From contig JAIVJV010000013.1 in assembly GCA_020199835.1 (NCBI GenBank), positions 62,001 through 126,000 of the forward strand: a stretch of 64,000 bases of DNA, read 5' to 3'. How positions within the stretch are numbered: the first letter of the stretch is position 1; every line of letters begins with the position of its first letter. Below the pieces are notes generated by a model. It did no database searches, was not told the DNA's origin, and saw nothing but the letters and a program-made list of their open reading frames with translations. The DNA is from Acidobacteriota bacterium. GTDB taxonomy: Bacteria; Acidobacteriota; Blastocatellia; Pyrinomonadales; Pyrinomonadaceae. The position numbers and the translations under genes are program-made. Of this stretch, positions 8,765-17,549 are shown piece after piece.

Positions 8765-10447
8765 ATGAAGTTTTTTTTACTCGCAGCGGTTTTGTTTGTC
8801 TGTGCTTCCGTCACTAACGCACAGACGTGTGTCACGCAGGAAGACGTGAAGCGAATGGTGGCGCGCATCGAGGCGCAGCCGGTTGCAACGCCCACACCAG
8901 AGCCGTCCTCCGATAAAAAATCCGGGAACAAGAAGCCCGCGCTGCCGGCCACGTTTGACAAGAAGCTAAAAGAAGAACTTGAGAAAATGGCGTTGAAGCA
9001 ACGCGAGTTGCTCCAGGGGATCGTTGCCAAAGATCAAACGAAACAGTCAGAGCGCGACAAGCTACACAAGCTTTACGAAAAGCACACCGTCAGACTCTGC
9101 GAAATCCTGAAAACATCCGGCTGGCCCACCAGCGCCGTCGTCGATCGCAGCGGCGTGCTGTCCGCTTTCGAAATCCTTAAAAGCAGCGCGTCTTACGAAC
9201 TGCAACGCGACCTGCTGCCTGTTATCGTCGCGGCAATCAAAAAAGATCCGATGCAGAAATCCGAGTTTGCGGGTCTGTTTGATCGTTTGCGCGTGAGTGC
9301 GGGGATGAAACAACTCTTCGGCACGCAGGCCGTGAGTGCCGGTGGCTTTCTGATTCTTTATCCAATCGAAGACGAAGCGAACGTTGATGCGCGTCGCGCT
9401 GAGTTTGGCTTGAACACGATGCGCCAAAACATCGCGAACATGGAGCGTATCTACGGAAAACCGTTGATCAAATCGCGCCAGCCGTCGCACAGCAAGCTTT
9501 CCAAACAACTCGCAGACTCAATCAGCCAAGCCGTTGACGATGCTAATCTCGACGGCGACTACGTCGACCCCGGCGACGTCATCAAAGTCGAAACAAATCT
9601 CGTGAGTGTGAACGTAAGTGTCTTCAACAACAAGTCGAAGCTGTTTGTCGGGTCGCTCACGAAAGACGACTTCATTGTTAAGGAAGATGGCGAGGAGCAA
9701 ACCGTTACTTACTTCGCGTCAACCGACGTGCCGTTTGATCTCGTGTTGCTGGTGGACCTTTCCGGCTCGACTGCCGAGAAGCGCGATTTGATCAAGAAAT
9801 CGACGCTGCGGTTTATCGAAGCAGCGCGTCCAAACGATCGGCTCGCAATCGTGACCTTCTCGCATGTGACGAACCTGATTTCGCCGCTGACGCTCGATCG
9901 CGCTCAGCTGACCGCGAGTGTGGAAAAGATGGAGGGCATGGGCGGCTCGCACGTGTGGGACGCGATAAAGTACGCGCTCGACGAAGTGCTTGGACCAAAG
10001 ACGCTGGACCGGCGCCGCTCGGTCGTGCTCATGAGCGACGGTGTTGACGGGTCTTTCTCGCGTTACGGATCGACGCCACGCGGCTCCAGGGTTCCCTTTG
10101 CCGATCTGATTGAACAGGTGCGCCAGACTGACGTGCTGATCGTGCCGATCTATCTCGACACTCAGGAGTCACTCGGCAATCCTTTTATGGAGAACGAATA
10201 CGAAAATGCGCGTCGCGCTCTTAACCTGCTCGCGAACGAGAGCGGCGGCTCGTATTACATGGCACGTAAGATTTCAGACTTGAACGGTGTTTACGAACAG
10301 GTGATCAACGATCTGGGCAAGGTCTATAGTTTGGGTTACAAACCAACGAACGTGTCGCGCGACTCGGGTTGGCGCAACGTGCAGATCTCGATCGCCAACC
10401 GGCCGGACCTCGTGACCCGTGCGCGGCCCGGCTATTACGCGCAGTAA
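8765..10447 (+). CDS. Secreted VWA-domain protein of the 'VWFA-related Acidobacterial' type
   Basis: The signal peptide is MKFFLLAAVLFVCASVTNAQ. Residues 25-270 are mostly helical with no known domain. From about residue 275 the sequence (VETNLVSVNVSVFNNKSK, then LTKDDFIVKEDGEEQTVTYF) is characteristic of the acidobacterial VWFA family. The metal-ion-dependent adhesion site is intact at D331-S333-S335 (DLSGS), with MSDGVDG further on. The C-terminus YSLGYKPTN...PGYYAQ is typical. These proteins are abundant in Acidobacteriota and of unknown function, probably protein binding at the cell surface. This is the strongest taxonomic marker in the window. Confidence 0.88.
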   Translation: MKFFLLAAVLFVCASVTNAQTCVTQEDVKRMVARIEAQPVATPTPEPSSDKKSGNKKPALPATFDKKLKEELEKMALKQRELLQGIVAKDQTKQSERDKLHKLYEKHTVRLCEILKTSGWPTSAVVDRSGVLSAFEILKSSASYELQRDLLPVIVAAIKKDPMQKSEFAGLFDRLRVSAGMKQLFGTQAVSAGGFLILYPIEDEANVDARRAEFGLNTMRQNIANMERIYGKPLIKSRQPSHSKLSKQLADSISQAVDDANLDGDYVDPGDVIKVETNLVSVNVSVFNNKSKLFVGSLTKDDFIVKEDGEEQTVTYFASTDVPFDLVLLVDLSGSTAEKRDLIKKSTLRFIEAARPNDRLAIVTFSHVTNLISPLTLDRAQLTASVEKMEGMGGSHVWDAIKYALDEVLGPKTLDRRRSVVLMSDGVDGSFSRYGSTPRGSRVPFADLIEQVRQTDVLIVPIYLDTQESLGNPFMENEYENARRALNLLANESGGSYYMARKISDLNGVYEQVINDLGKVYSLGYKPTNVSRDSGWRNVQISIANRPDLVTRARPGYYAQ

Positions 10448-10479
10448 TCTTTCCAAATCAGTTCTTCCAGGAGACCCCG

Positions 10480-11940
10480 ATGATTCGTCGAAGCTTTGCT
10501 TTGCCGTTGTCCTTCATTGTTGTTCTCGCGGCCCTTCCCCTGTCGCCGACATACGCGCAGATTAGAAGAAGGCCGGCGACGAGAACTACAGCACCCTCCG
10601 TCCCCGCAATAAACGAAAACAACATTCGCGCACAGTTGAATTTTCTCGCCAGCGACGCGTTGCAGGGTCGCGGCAGCGGCACTGGTTACGAACGCATCGC
10701 CGCTGAATACATCGGTTCGCAATTTCGACAGTTCGGTCTCGAAGCGGGTGGCGATGCAGACGCGGGCGGGAACAAAGGTTTCGTGCAGCGCGTGCCGATG
10801 GAGTCGGCGAAGTTTTCCGGGCCGCCATCGTTCACGGTCACGTCCGGCGGCAACACGCACAAATGGGAGTTTGGGAAAGATTTCCTTGTTTCCTTTTTGC
10901 GAGCGCCGCACATCAGCGGGGAGTTGCAGGTGATGGAACCATCAGCCAAGCCGACGAAGGGCGCGATCGTTGTCCTGAAGTTTCCGGAAAACGTGGACCA
11001 GAGGCTGCGACAGGAAACGCTGCAAAAAGTGTTTGCGGCGCAAGCCGCCGCGGCCGTGGTGATCGAGACCGAAGCGAACAGGAAAACGCGCGAAGCGGGC
11101 AACGTGCGGTTACCCAATCTGCCTGGGAGGATCGCGGGCGAAGCGAAGGGTGAAGGGTTTGCAGTGATCGCGTTGCGCAAAGAGGCGCTCGATACGGTGC
11201 TCGCTTTGCCTGCCGGCGCGCGTGCGGAGTTTGGCGGCGCAGTCGAACAGACCGACGGCGGCGCGACGTGGAATGCCATCGGGGTGTTGCGCGGTACCGA
11301 TACGGATGGCGAAGCGATCATGCTGAGCGCGCACCTGGACCATCTCGGCGTCAACGAGTCGCTCACCGGCGACAAGATCTTCAATGGCGCTGACGACGAT
11401 GCTTCCGGTTGCGTCGCGGTTCTGGAGCTCGCGCGCGTTCTCGCAGCCGGGAAAAGACCTCGCCGCACGATCTACTTCGTCTGCTTTGGCAGCGAGGAGC
11501 GCGGCGGTTTCGGCGCGCGTTACTTCATTTCCAACTCGCCCGTACCGCTCGAAAAGATCGTTGCTGATTTCAACTTTGAAATGCTCGGAAGGCCCGATGC
11601 AAAAGTCCCGCCGGGTACGCTTTGGTTAACAGGTTACGAACGCTCGACGCTTGGTCCCGAGTTGGTCAAACAGGGCGCGGCGCTGGTGGCCGATCCACAT
11701 CCCGACCAGAACTTTTTTCAACGTTCAGATAACTACACTCTCGCGCAGCGCGGCGTGATCGCGCACACGGTTTCGAGTTTTGGGTTACACACGGATTACC
11801 ATCGCGTGAGCGACGACGTGAGCAAGATCGACTTTCCGTTCATGACGCGCTCGATCAACTCGCTCGTGAAACCGATTCAGTGGCTCAGCAACACGCGCTT
11901 CCGTCCGGAGTGGCTGCCGGGGCAAAAGCCGGGTAGTTGA
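10480..11940 (+). CDS. Secreted M28 family zinc aminopeptidase with PA domain
   Basis: ATG 10480 is chosen over an upstream in-frame start because AGGAG at 10469-10473 precedes it and the protein then begins with a signal peptide (MIRRSFALPLSFIVVLAAL..., cleavage after TYAQ). About residues 120-260 look like a protease-associated insert. The M28 catalytic part has AHLDHLG (first zinc ligand, near residue 285), GADDDASG (bridging Asp, near 305) and CFGSEERG (Glu base and ligand, near 335), with a final His near the C-terminus. It removes N-terminal amino acids from peptides, fitting the neighbouring S9 peptidases. Its stop overlaps the next start by one base. Confidence 0.9.
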   Translation: MIRRSFALPLSFIVVLAALPLSPTYAQIRRRPATRTTAPSVPAINENNIRAQLNFLASDALQGRGSGTGYERIAAEYIGSQFRQFGLEAGGDADAGGNKGFVQRVPMESAKFSGPPSFTVTSGGNTHKWEFGKDFLVSFLRAPHISGELQVMEPSAKPTKGAIVVLKFPENVDQRLRQETLQKVFAAQAAAAVVIETEANRKTREAGNVRLPNLPGRIAGEAKGEGFAVIALRKEALDTVLALPAGARAEFGGAVEQTDGGATWNAIGVLRGTDTDGEAIMLSAHLDHLGVNESLTGDKIFNGADDDASGCVAVLELARVLAAGKRPRRTIYFVCFGSEERGGFGARYFISNSPVPLEKIVADFNFEMLGRPDAKVPPGTLWLTGYERSTLGPELVKQGAALVADPHPDQNFFQRSDNYTLAQRGVIAHTVSSFGLHTDYHRVSDDVSKIDFPFMTRSINSLVKPIQWLSNTRFRPEWLPGQKPGS

Positions 11941-12521
11941 TGGCTATGAAACCGAAGTTCTTCAGCTCCCCAGAACTGTTCCGGCAGTGGCTCGAGAAGA
12001 ACCATGCGAGCGCTCAGGAACTCCTCGTCGGCTTTCATAAGAAAGATTCGGGAAAGAAGAGCATCACGTATTCGGAGGCGCTGGACGAGGCGCTCTGTTA
12101 TGGTTGGATCGACGGCGTTCGTCGCAGTCTCGATGAAACGAGTTACACGATCCGGTTCACGCCGCGAAAGCCACGCAGCATCTGGAGCCTTGTGAACGTG
12201 AAGCACGTCGAGCGGCTGCAGAAAGAAGGCCGCATGCGGCCCGCGGGCCTCGCGGCGTACGCGCAACGCGATCCGAAACGCACTGGGATCTATGCTTTTG
12301 AAAACGCGCCACGCGATCTCGCGGCTGAGTACGAGAAAGAGCTTCGCAAGCACAAAGGCGCGTGGGAGTACTTTCAAACGTACCCGCCGTACCTGAAGAA
12401 GACTGTCTCGTTCTGGGTGATGAGCGCGAAGAAAGAAGAGACGCGTCAGCAGCGTTTGCAGCGATTGATTGAGAGTTGTGTGAAGGGCGAGCGCATCGGG
12501 GTGCTACCGGCGAAAAAATGA
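11940..12521 (+). CDS. YdeI/OmpD-associated family protein
   Basis: 193 residues. The N-terminal part (FFSSPELFRQWLEKNHASAQELLVGFHK, ITYSEALDEALCYGWIDG) and RFTPRKPRSIWS are the conserved blocks of the YdeI-type proteins. The C-terminus (WEYFQTYPPYLKKTVSFWVMSAKKEETRQQRL) matches the OmdA tail. Members have been linked to bacteriocin protection and stress, but the biochemical role is unclear. ATG 11940 overlaps the TGA of the peptidase gene by one base, which suggests translational coupling. Confidence 0.85.
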   Translation: MAMKPKFFSSPELFRQWLEKNHASAQELLVGFHKKDSGKKSITYSEALDEALCYGWIDGVRRSLDETSYTIRFTPRKPRSIWSLVNVKHVERLQKEGRMRPAGLAAYAQRDPKRTGIYAFENAPRDLAAEYEKELRKHKGAWEYFQTYPPYLKKTVSFWVMSAKKEETRQQRLQRLIESCVKGERIGVLPAKK

Positions 12522-12523
12522 GC

Positions 12524-12596
12524 CACAGACATACACGGAGGACGCGGACAGAAGTTTCCAGAGGAAGATCTAAAGGTCTGTCCGTGTAAGTCTGTG
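12524..12596. repeat. Intergenic inverted repeat, 16-bp arms with one mismatch
   Basis: cacagacatacacgga (12524-12539) pairs with tccgtgtaagtctgtg (12581-12596). Further complementary words (gcggacag / ctgtccg) lie inside. It fills almost the entire gap between the YdeI-type gene and the GNAT gene, and its words recur at 17509-17549 and 4612-4648. It is probably a miniature dispersed palindromic repeat and not a terminator, because no T-tract follows. Confidence 0.6.
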
Positions 12597-12613
12597 AACT
12601 CCGTGGCGTAACT

Positions 12614-13078
12614 ATGCCTGACCTGCTCGTAAACCTGTTGAAGCTGCCGCCGCCGGAGCCTGCGTCAGACAAGTTTGTGGTACGGCGAGCGCAGCCGTTT
12701 GAATTGAGCATCGTTCGCCGGTTTGTCACAGAGAATTTTTCCACGACCTGGGCCGATGAGATGTCGATCGGTTTTGCGCGACAACCGGTTTCGGTTTTTG
12801 TGGCGATCAGCGATCATGAGCTCGCCGGGTTTGCGGCTTACGAATGCACGCGGCGCGGATTCTTTGGTCCGATGGGCGTCGTCGCTAAAGCGCGCGACAA
12901 GGGCGCAGGAAAGGCTTTGCTGTTGGCGTCGCTCTGGGCTTTACGTGAAATGGGTTATGTGTACGCGATCGTCGGCGCCGCGGGACCGGTGCATTTCTAC
13001 GAGAAGACTGTCGGGGCGATGGTGATTCCGGACAGCGAGCCGGGCATTTACATGGGGATTTTGAAGAGCAAGCAATGA
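12614..13078 (+). CDS. GNAT family N-acetyltransferase
   Basis: 154 residues with a GNAT fold. Residues about 90-118 (FGPMGVVAKARDKGAGKALLLASLWALREMGY) correspond to the acetyl-CoA-binding beta4/alpha3 region, with the R/Q-x-x-G-x-G/A loop as RDKGAGKA. The segment YAIVGAAGPVHFYEKTVGA is the usual C-terminal motif with the Tyr. The substrate is unknown. The ATGA overlap with the P450 gene suggests the two are co-translated. Confidence 0.8.
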   Translation: MPDLLVNLLKLPPPEPASDKFVVRRAQPFELSIVRRFVTENFSTTWADEMSIGFARQPVSVFVAISDHELAGFAAYECTRRGFFGPMGVVAKARDKGAGKALLLASLWALREMGYVYAIVGAAGPVHFYEKTVGAMVIPDSEPGIYMGILKSKQ

Positions 13079-14460
13079 ACTCGCTGCCGCCTGGACCAAA
13101 GGGCAAGTTGATCACCGGCGTGATGCGCGAGTTCAATCGCGACACGCTCGGCTTCATCGAGCGTCTGCAACGCGACTACGGAGACGTGGTGCGCTCGCGC
13201 TTTCTATACCTCTACGCCTACTTCCTTTACAATCCGGCGGACATCGAAACGCTTCTCACCACCGAGGCGAAAAGTTATCGCAAAGCGCGCTCGCTCCGTT
13301 CTCCGTTTTTCTACCGGCTCGTCGGCAACGGACTTGTTACGAGCGAAGGTGATTTCTGGCGACGACAGCGCCGTTTGGCGCAACCGGCGTTTCACCGGCA
13401 GCGCATCAGTTCTTACGGGAACATCATGGTCCAGTACGCGCAGCGCGCGATGACGAACTGGAAAGATGGCGAAGAGCGAGACATCTCGCGTGACATGACA
13501 CGGCTCGCGCTGGAAGTCGTCGTTAAGACTCTCTTCAATTCCGACGTTTCGAATGACGCGGATCACGTCGGCGCAATCTTGTCGCAGATCGTGAAACCGT
13601 TTGCATCGCAAGCGACGTTGAAATGGATCGCTGACAACCGCCTGCCGACGCCGGATCACCGGCGCTACTTCAAGGCCGTAAGTGAAATCGACCGGATCGT
13701 GTATCGCATCATTGCCGAGCGCCGCGCGAGTGGTTCGGATGAAGGCGACCTGTTGTCGATGCTGTTGCAGGCCCAGGACGAAGACGGCAGTCAGATGAGC
13801 GACGCGCAACTGCGTGATGAAGTGATGACGTTGTTTCTCGCCGGACACGAGACGACGGCGCTCACGTTGTCGTGGAGTTGGTACTTGCTCGCGATGCATC
13901 CGCACGCCGAGCAGAAGTTTCACGCTGAGTTGAATGAAGTGCTCGGCGGGCGCGCGCCCGATGTTTCCGATTTGCCGAACCTGAAGTACACGGAGACGAT
14001 CGCGAAGGAAGCGATGCGTTTGTATCCGCCCGCGTACGCAGTCGGGCGCGAGGCGATCGAAGACACGGAGATTGGCGGCTACCGCGTGCCGCGCGGAACG
14101 CAGTTGTTTGCGTTTCAGTGGGTGACGCATCGCGATCCGCGTTACTTTGAACGTCCAAACGAGTTTGAGCCGGAGCGTTGGGCGAGTGAGTCCATTCAGC
14201 GTCTGCCGAAGTATGCATACTTTCCGTTTGGCGGCGGGCCACGCCAGTGTATCGGCAACTACTTCGCGATGATGGAAGTCGTATTGTTGATGGCGACGAT
14301 TGGGCAGCGATTCAGGTTTTTGCTGGCGGAAGGTTTTCAGATGGAAGTGCTTCCGGTGCTGTCCCTACGACCGAAGAACGGTATCAAGGTTAAGTTATTC
14401 CATCGCGCGCACGATACGGCTCCACTCGTCGATCGTGAACGTTTCAGCGCGACGTTGTAG
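13075..14460 (+). CDS. Cytochrome P450
   Basis: 461 residues with all P450 landmarks: an I-helix oxygen-activation motif AGHETT (near residue 257), the K-helix ExxR in EAMRLYPP, and the heme loop FGGGPRQCIG with the axial ligand Cys392. There is no N-terminal membrane anchor, so it is a soluble class using separate ferredoxin or flavodoxin partners, none of which are nearby. The sequence style (LPPGPKGKLITG, LWSW-type I-helix) is closer to CYP4/CYP102-like fatty-acid hydroxylases than to actinobacterial forms. The last 22 codons run antisense through the 3' end of rsmA. The substrate is unknown. Confidence 0.92.
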   Translation: MNSLPPGPKGKLITGVMREFNRDTLGFIERLQRDYGDVVRSRFLYLYAYFLYNPADIETLLTTEAKSYRKARSLRSPFFYRLVGNGLVTSEGDFWRRQRRLAQPAFHRQRISSYGNIMVQYAQRAMTNWKDGEERDISRDMTRLALEVVVKTLFNSDVSNDADHVGAILSQIVKPFASQATLKWIADNRLPTPDHRRYFKAVSEIDRIVYRIIAERRASGSDEGDLLSMLLQAQDEDGSQMSDAQLRDEVMTLFLAGHETTALTLSWSWYLLAMHPHAEQKFHAELNEVLGGRAPDVSDLPNLKYTETIAKEAMRLYPPAYAVGREAIEDTEIGGYRVPRGTQLFAFQWVTHRDPRYFERPNEFEPERWASESIQRLPKYAYFPFGGGPRQCIGNYFAMMEVVLLMATIGQRFRFLLAEGFQMEVLPVLSLRPKNGIKVKLFHRAHDTAPLVDRERFSATL

Positions 14461-15210
14461 TTCAACTTCGGCTCTGCAGAGCACAATACTCGCGCCGCCG
14501 TTACGCTTTAACACTTCGGCCAGGTGACCGGAAGCGTGGCGTAAGTTGTTGAGGATGGTCTTCCGCTTTTGGGCGAAGCCGGCGCTTACCGTCGGCCAGA
14601 AAAGCTCTTCACTTAACGCCGTATTCTCGGCGCGAAATCTCATGCGCACCACGCTGCTCCAAACCTTCGGAGGCGGTCGAAACGCGCCTGGTCCAACATC
14701 AAACAGTTTCTCAGTCTCACAATAAGCCTCGACAAGCACGGACAAAAAACCACGTTCGCTAGATCCCGCGGGCGCCATCATTCGCTCCACGACCTCGCGT
14801 TGCAACATCACTATCATTTCGCGCAGACACGCGCGCTGCTCGATGAGGCGTTGCAGAATCGCGGTCGAAATGTTGTAGGGCAGATTCGCGACAAGTCGCG
14901 CTTCGTGTGCGGGTGCGATCTCGGCGCAAAAATCTGTGGCTAGCGCGTCGGCCATGACGAGTTTGAAATTTGGAAGGTTGCCGAACTGTTCGTTCAAGAC
15001 GGGCGTGAGCTTGTTGTCAAACTCAACGGCGATGACTCTTCCGGCGCGTTGGACCAGTTGCGATGTGAGCGCGCCGGCGCCTGGACCGATCTCGATGACC
15101 GTTTCGTCGCGTTCGGGTGTGAGTGCGTCGATGATGCGTTGGATGATTCGCTTGTCTCTGAGGAAGTGCTGGCCGAAACGTTTGGAAGGTATGGGTTGGT
15201 CGGCGCTCAC
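14395..15210 (-). CDS. rsmA: 16S rRNA dimethyladenosine transferase RsmA (KsgA)
   Basis: 271 residues. It dimethylates two adjacent adenosines (A1518/A1519 in E. coli numbering) in helix 45 of 16S rRNA late in 30S assembly. Diagnostic motifs are KRFGQHFLRD at the N-terminus, the SAM site EIGPGAGALT, and the NLPYNIS target-base motif. The GTG start at 15210 overlaps the ribD stop (GTGA). Its 3' end overlaps the convergent P450 gene by 66 nt. Confidence 0.95.
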   Translation of the reverse strand: MSADQPIPSKRFGQHFLRDKRIIQRIIDALTPERDETVIEIGPGAGALTSQLVQRAGRVIAVEFDNKLTPVLNEQFGNLPNFKLVMADALATDFCAEIAPAHEARLVANLPYNISTAILQRLIEQRACLREMIVMLQREVVERMMAPAGSSERGFLSVLVEAYCETEKLFDVGPGAFRPPPKVWSSVVRMRFRAENTALSEELFWPTVSAGFAQKRKTILNNLRHASGHLAEVLKRNGGASIVLCRAEVELQRRAETFTIDEWSRIVRAME

Positions 15211-16295
15211 ATTGATTGCCCTGCCGGATAACCGGTTATTTCGAGATCGCGGCCGCGTTGGGTTATTTCGAGGCGTTCGAGCTCGAGGGCATGGGTCATG
15301 CGTTCGAAGCCGCGGCCGGCGATGGCGCTCGGCGCGTCGCTGCCACCGACGATCTTTGGCGCGATGAAGAACGTGACTTTGTTGACCAGGTTGGCGTCGA
15401 TGAAGCTGCCCGCCACGGACGCGCCCCCTTCGACGAGGACGCTTTGAATCGAGCGACGACCTAGCTCAGTTAAAACCAGACACAGATCTGATGGATCGAA
15501 GGAAAGGATTTCTACACCTTTGTTAAGGTGATCTGTGTTTCCTGACCTCCCGATGAGGACGACGGGCGCTTCAGAGGTCGTCTTTGCCAGCTTTGAATCA
15601 GGCGAAAGCCGCAAGTGGTTGTCGAGGACCACGCGAACCAGCGCCCGCCGTCGCCGCAAACCGGAACGATCCGTCAACAACGGATCATCCTTGGCCACCG
15701 TCCCAGCACCAACGAGTATCGCATCGTACGCATGCCGCAACTCCTGCACACGCTCGCGCGCCTCAACCCCCGTCACCCAATGCGAATCACCCGTCCGCGT
15801 CGCGATCTTTCCATCGAGCGAAACCGCCAGCTTCAAATGCACAAACGGCCGTCGAGTGCGCATGTAATGCAAATAAGCTTCATTCACGCGCGTCGCTTCG
15901 TCCGAAAGCAAACCCGTCTCAACTTCGACACCCGCCGCTTGCAGATGCGCAAAACCCTTCCCGGAAACTTTTGGATTTAGATCTTCAATCGGCGCGACCA
16001 CGCGTTTGATGCCCGCGGCAATCAACGCGTCAGTACACGGCGGCGTGCGGCCATGATGAGCGTGTGGTTCGAGTGAGACGTACGCAGTGCCGCCACGCGC
16101 TTTTTCGCCCGCGGTCGCGAGCGCGATCGTTTCCGCGTGATTCAATTCTTCGAAGACGTAATGACCCTCGCCGACAATCTCACCGCTCGAACTCACAATC
16201 ACGCAGCCGACAAGCGGTCCCGGGCTGACCTGGCCCACGCCTTTCTGCGCCAACGCCAGCGCCCGCGCCATCATGCGACGATCAGTTTCGGTCAT
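15207..16295 (-). CDS. ribD: RibD: bifunctional riboflavin deaminase/reductase with altered zinc ligand
   Basis: This is the second and third step of riboflavin synthesis after GTP cyclohydrolase II: an N-terminal deaminase (residues 1-145) and a C-terminal NADPH reductase (about 146-360, with GRSIQSVLVEGGASVAGSF). The deaminase normally binds zinc through HAE, EPC and PPC. Here HAE (His53) and TPPC (Cys87) are kept, but the middle ligand is His78 in LEPHAHHGRTPPC instead of Cys. His can bind zinc, so the enzyme may still work. ATG 16295 overlaps the ftsY stop (TGATG), so the in-frame TTG three bases upstream is not needed. The rest of the rib genes are not in the window. Confidence 0.92.
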   Translation of the reverse strand: MTETDRRMMARALALAQKGVGQVSPGPLVGCVIVSSSGEIVGEGHYVFEELNHAETIALATAGEKARGGTAYVSLEPHAHHGRTPPCTDALIAAGIKRVVAPIEDLNPKVSGKGFAHLQAAGVEVETGLLSDEATRVNEAYLHYMRTRRPFVHLKLAVSLDGKIATRTGDSHWVTGVEARERVQELRHAYDAILVGAGTVAKDDPLLTDRSGLRRRRALVRVVLDNHLRLSPDSKLAKTTSEAPVVLIGRSGNTDHLNKGVEILSFDPSDLCLVLTELGRRSIQSVLVEGGASVAGSFIDANLVNKVTFFIAPKIVGGSDAPSAIAGRGFERMTHALELERLEITQRGRDLEITGYPAGQSM

Positions 16296-17488
16296 CAATT
16301 ACCAAACAAGCTGTTCACGTATTGATGAGGATCGAACACCACCAGGTCATCCACTTTCTCACCGATACCCGCATAGCGAATCGGCAAGTTCAACTCTTTC
16401 GCAATCGCCACGGCAATGCCGCCCTTCGCGGTGCCGTCGAGTTTTGTTAAAACAATTCCGGTCACGCCCGCGACTTTCAAAAACTGTCGCGCCTGCTCGA
16501 GTCCGTTTTGCCCGGTGACTGCATCAACCACGAGCAGCGTCTCGTGCGGCGCACCTTCGACTTCGCGACCCGCAACGCGTTTCATCTTGTCCAACTCGGC
16601 CATCAGGTTTGACTTCGTGTGCAACCGGCCCGCGGTGTCGACAATCAACACGTCCGAACCGCGCGCTTTCGCCGCTTTCAACGAATCAAACAGCACCGCG
16701 GCCGGATCGGTTCCCTGCTTCTGTTGAATCAACGGAACGCCCGTGCGCTCGGCCCAGATCGCGAGCTGATCCGAGGCTGCGGCGCGAAAGGTGTCCGCGG
16801 CGCAGATCAACACGTCGTTGCCTTCGGCTTTAATACGTTGCGCGAGTTTTCCAATCGTCGTCGTTTTGCCGACGCCGTTCACGCCGACGATCATCATCAC
16901 GTACGGTGCAACGCTCTCGGGCACTGAGGTTTCTGACGCAATGCCTTCACTTTCCGACGCCTGCAGGATCTTCAGCAACTCGTCCTTGATCGCTTGCTTC
17001 AACGCGTCCATGTCGTTGATCTGATTGCGCGCGATACCCCGCCTGACAGTTTCGAGAATTCCGAGTGTAGTTGGAACGCCGATGTCCGCGGCGATCAAGA
17101 CTTCTTCAAGCTGGTCCAACAACTCGTCGTCGATCTGTTTGCGGCCGGCGAAGAGTGTATCGAGTTTGTCGGAGAGCGATTCGCGCGTTGCGGCGACAGC
17201 GCGGCGGAAGCGTGCGGAGAACTCCTGTTCGAGCGCCGCTTCTTCGGCTTGTAGCTCTTCGATAGAGCGATCAAGACCAAGTACAGACGACCTGAACGGC
17301 GAACGCGGCGGAACCGGAGGCGGCGCAGTTTCTCTCGCCGGCGGTTCTACCTCTTGCGTCGGTGGCTGAGGTTTAGCTGGTGGTTCGGGCGGAGGAGGTG
17401 TCTCAGGAATGGCATCCTTTTTAGGAGGTTCATTCAAACGAAGCGAGACAAACTCGTCTTCTTTCTTTCTGCGCCAGAAAAGTCCCAT
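16295..17488 (-). CDS. ftsY: FtsY, signal recognition particle receptor
   Basis: 397 residues. It is the SRP receptor GTPase that delivers ribosome-nascent chains to the Sec translocon. The N-terminal about 75 residues are acidic and proline-rich (the A region). The NG domain follows with the P-loop [26 protein letters not shown], the DTAGR motif and [10 protein letters not shown]. It is the first of a tight run with ribD and rsmA, and lies just downstream of the HD-GYP gene. Confidence 0.96.
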   Translation of the reverse strand: MGLFWRRKKEDEFVSLRLNEPPKKDAIPETPPPPEPPAKPQPPTQEVEPPARETAPPPVPPRSPFRSSVLGLDRSIEELQAEEAALEQEFSARFRRAVAATRESLSDKLDTLFAGRKQIDDELLDQLEEVLIAADIGVPTTLGILETVRRGIARNQINDMDALKQAIKDELLKILQASESEGIASETSVPESVAPYVMMIVGVNGVGKTTTIGKLAQRIKAEGNDVLICAADTFRAAASDQLAIWAERTGVPLIQQKQGTDPAAVLFDSLKAAKARGSDVLIVDTAGRLHTKSNLMAELDKMKRVAGREVEGAPHETLLVVDAVTGQNGLEQARQFLKVAGVTGIVLTKLDGTAKGGIAVAIAKELNLPIRYAGIGEKVDDLVVFDPHQYVNSLFGN

Positions 17489-17508
17489 GAAGCCGTCGAT
17501 TATATCCG

Positions 17509-17549
17509 CAGATCACACAGATTCAAACGCTGCTAATCTGTGTAATCTG
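17509..17549. repeat. Inverted repeat at the 3' end of the HD-GYP gene
   Basis: cagatcacacagatt (17509-17523) pairs with aatctgtgtaatctg (17535-17549) with one mismatch and an 11-nt loop. The repeat overlaps the end of the HD-GYP reading frame and encodes its last residues (about NTQITQISSV) on the minus strand. It shares the cacagat/atctgtg vocabulary of the 12524-12596 repeat. Confidence 0.6.

Noticed and set aside
13204..14130. 308-codon open frame antisense to the P450 gene
   Set aside because: Shadow of a gene with all P450 motifs; the translation is Arg/His-rich and has no domain.
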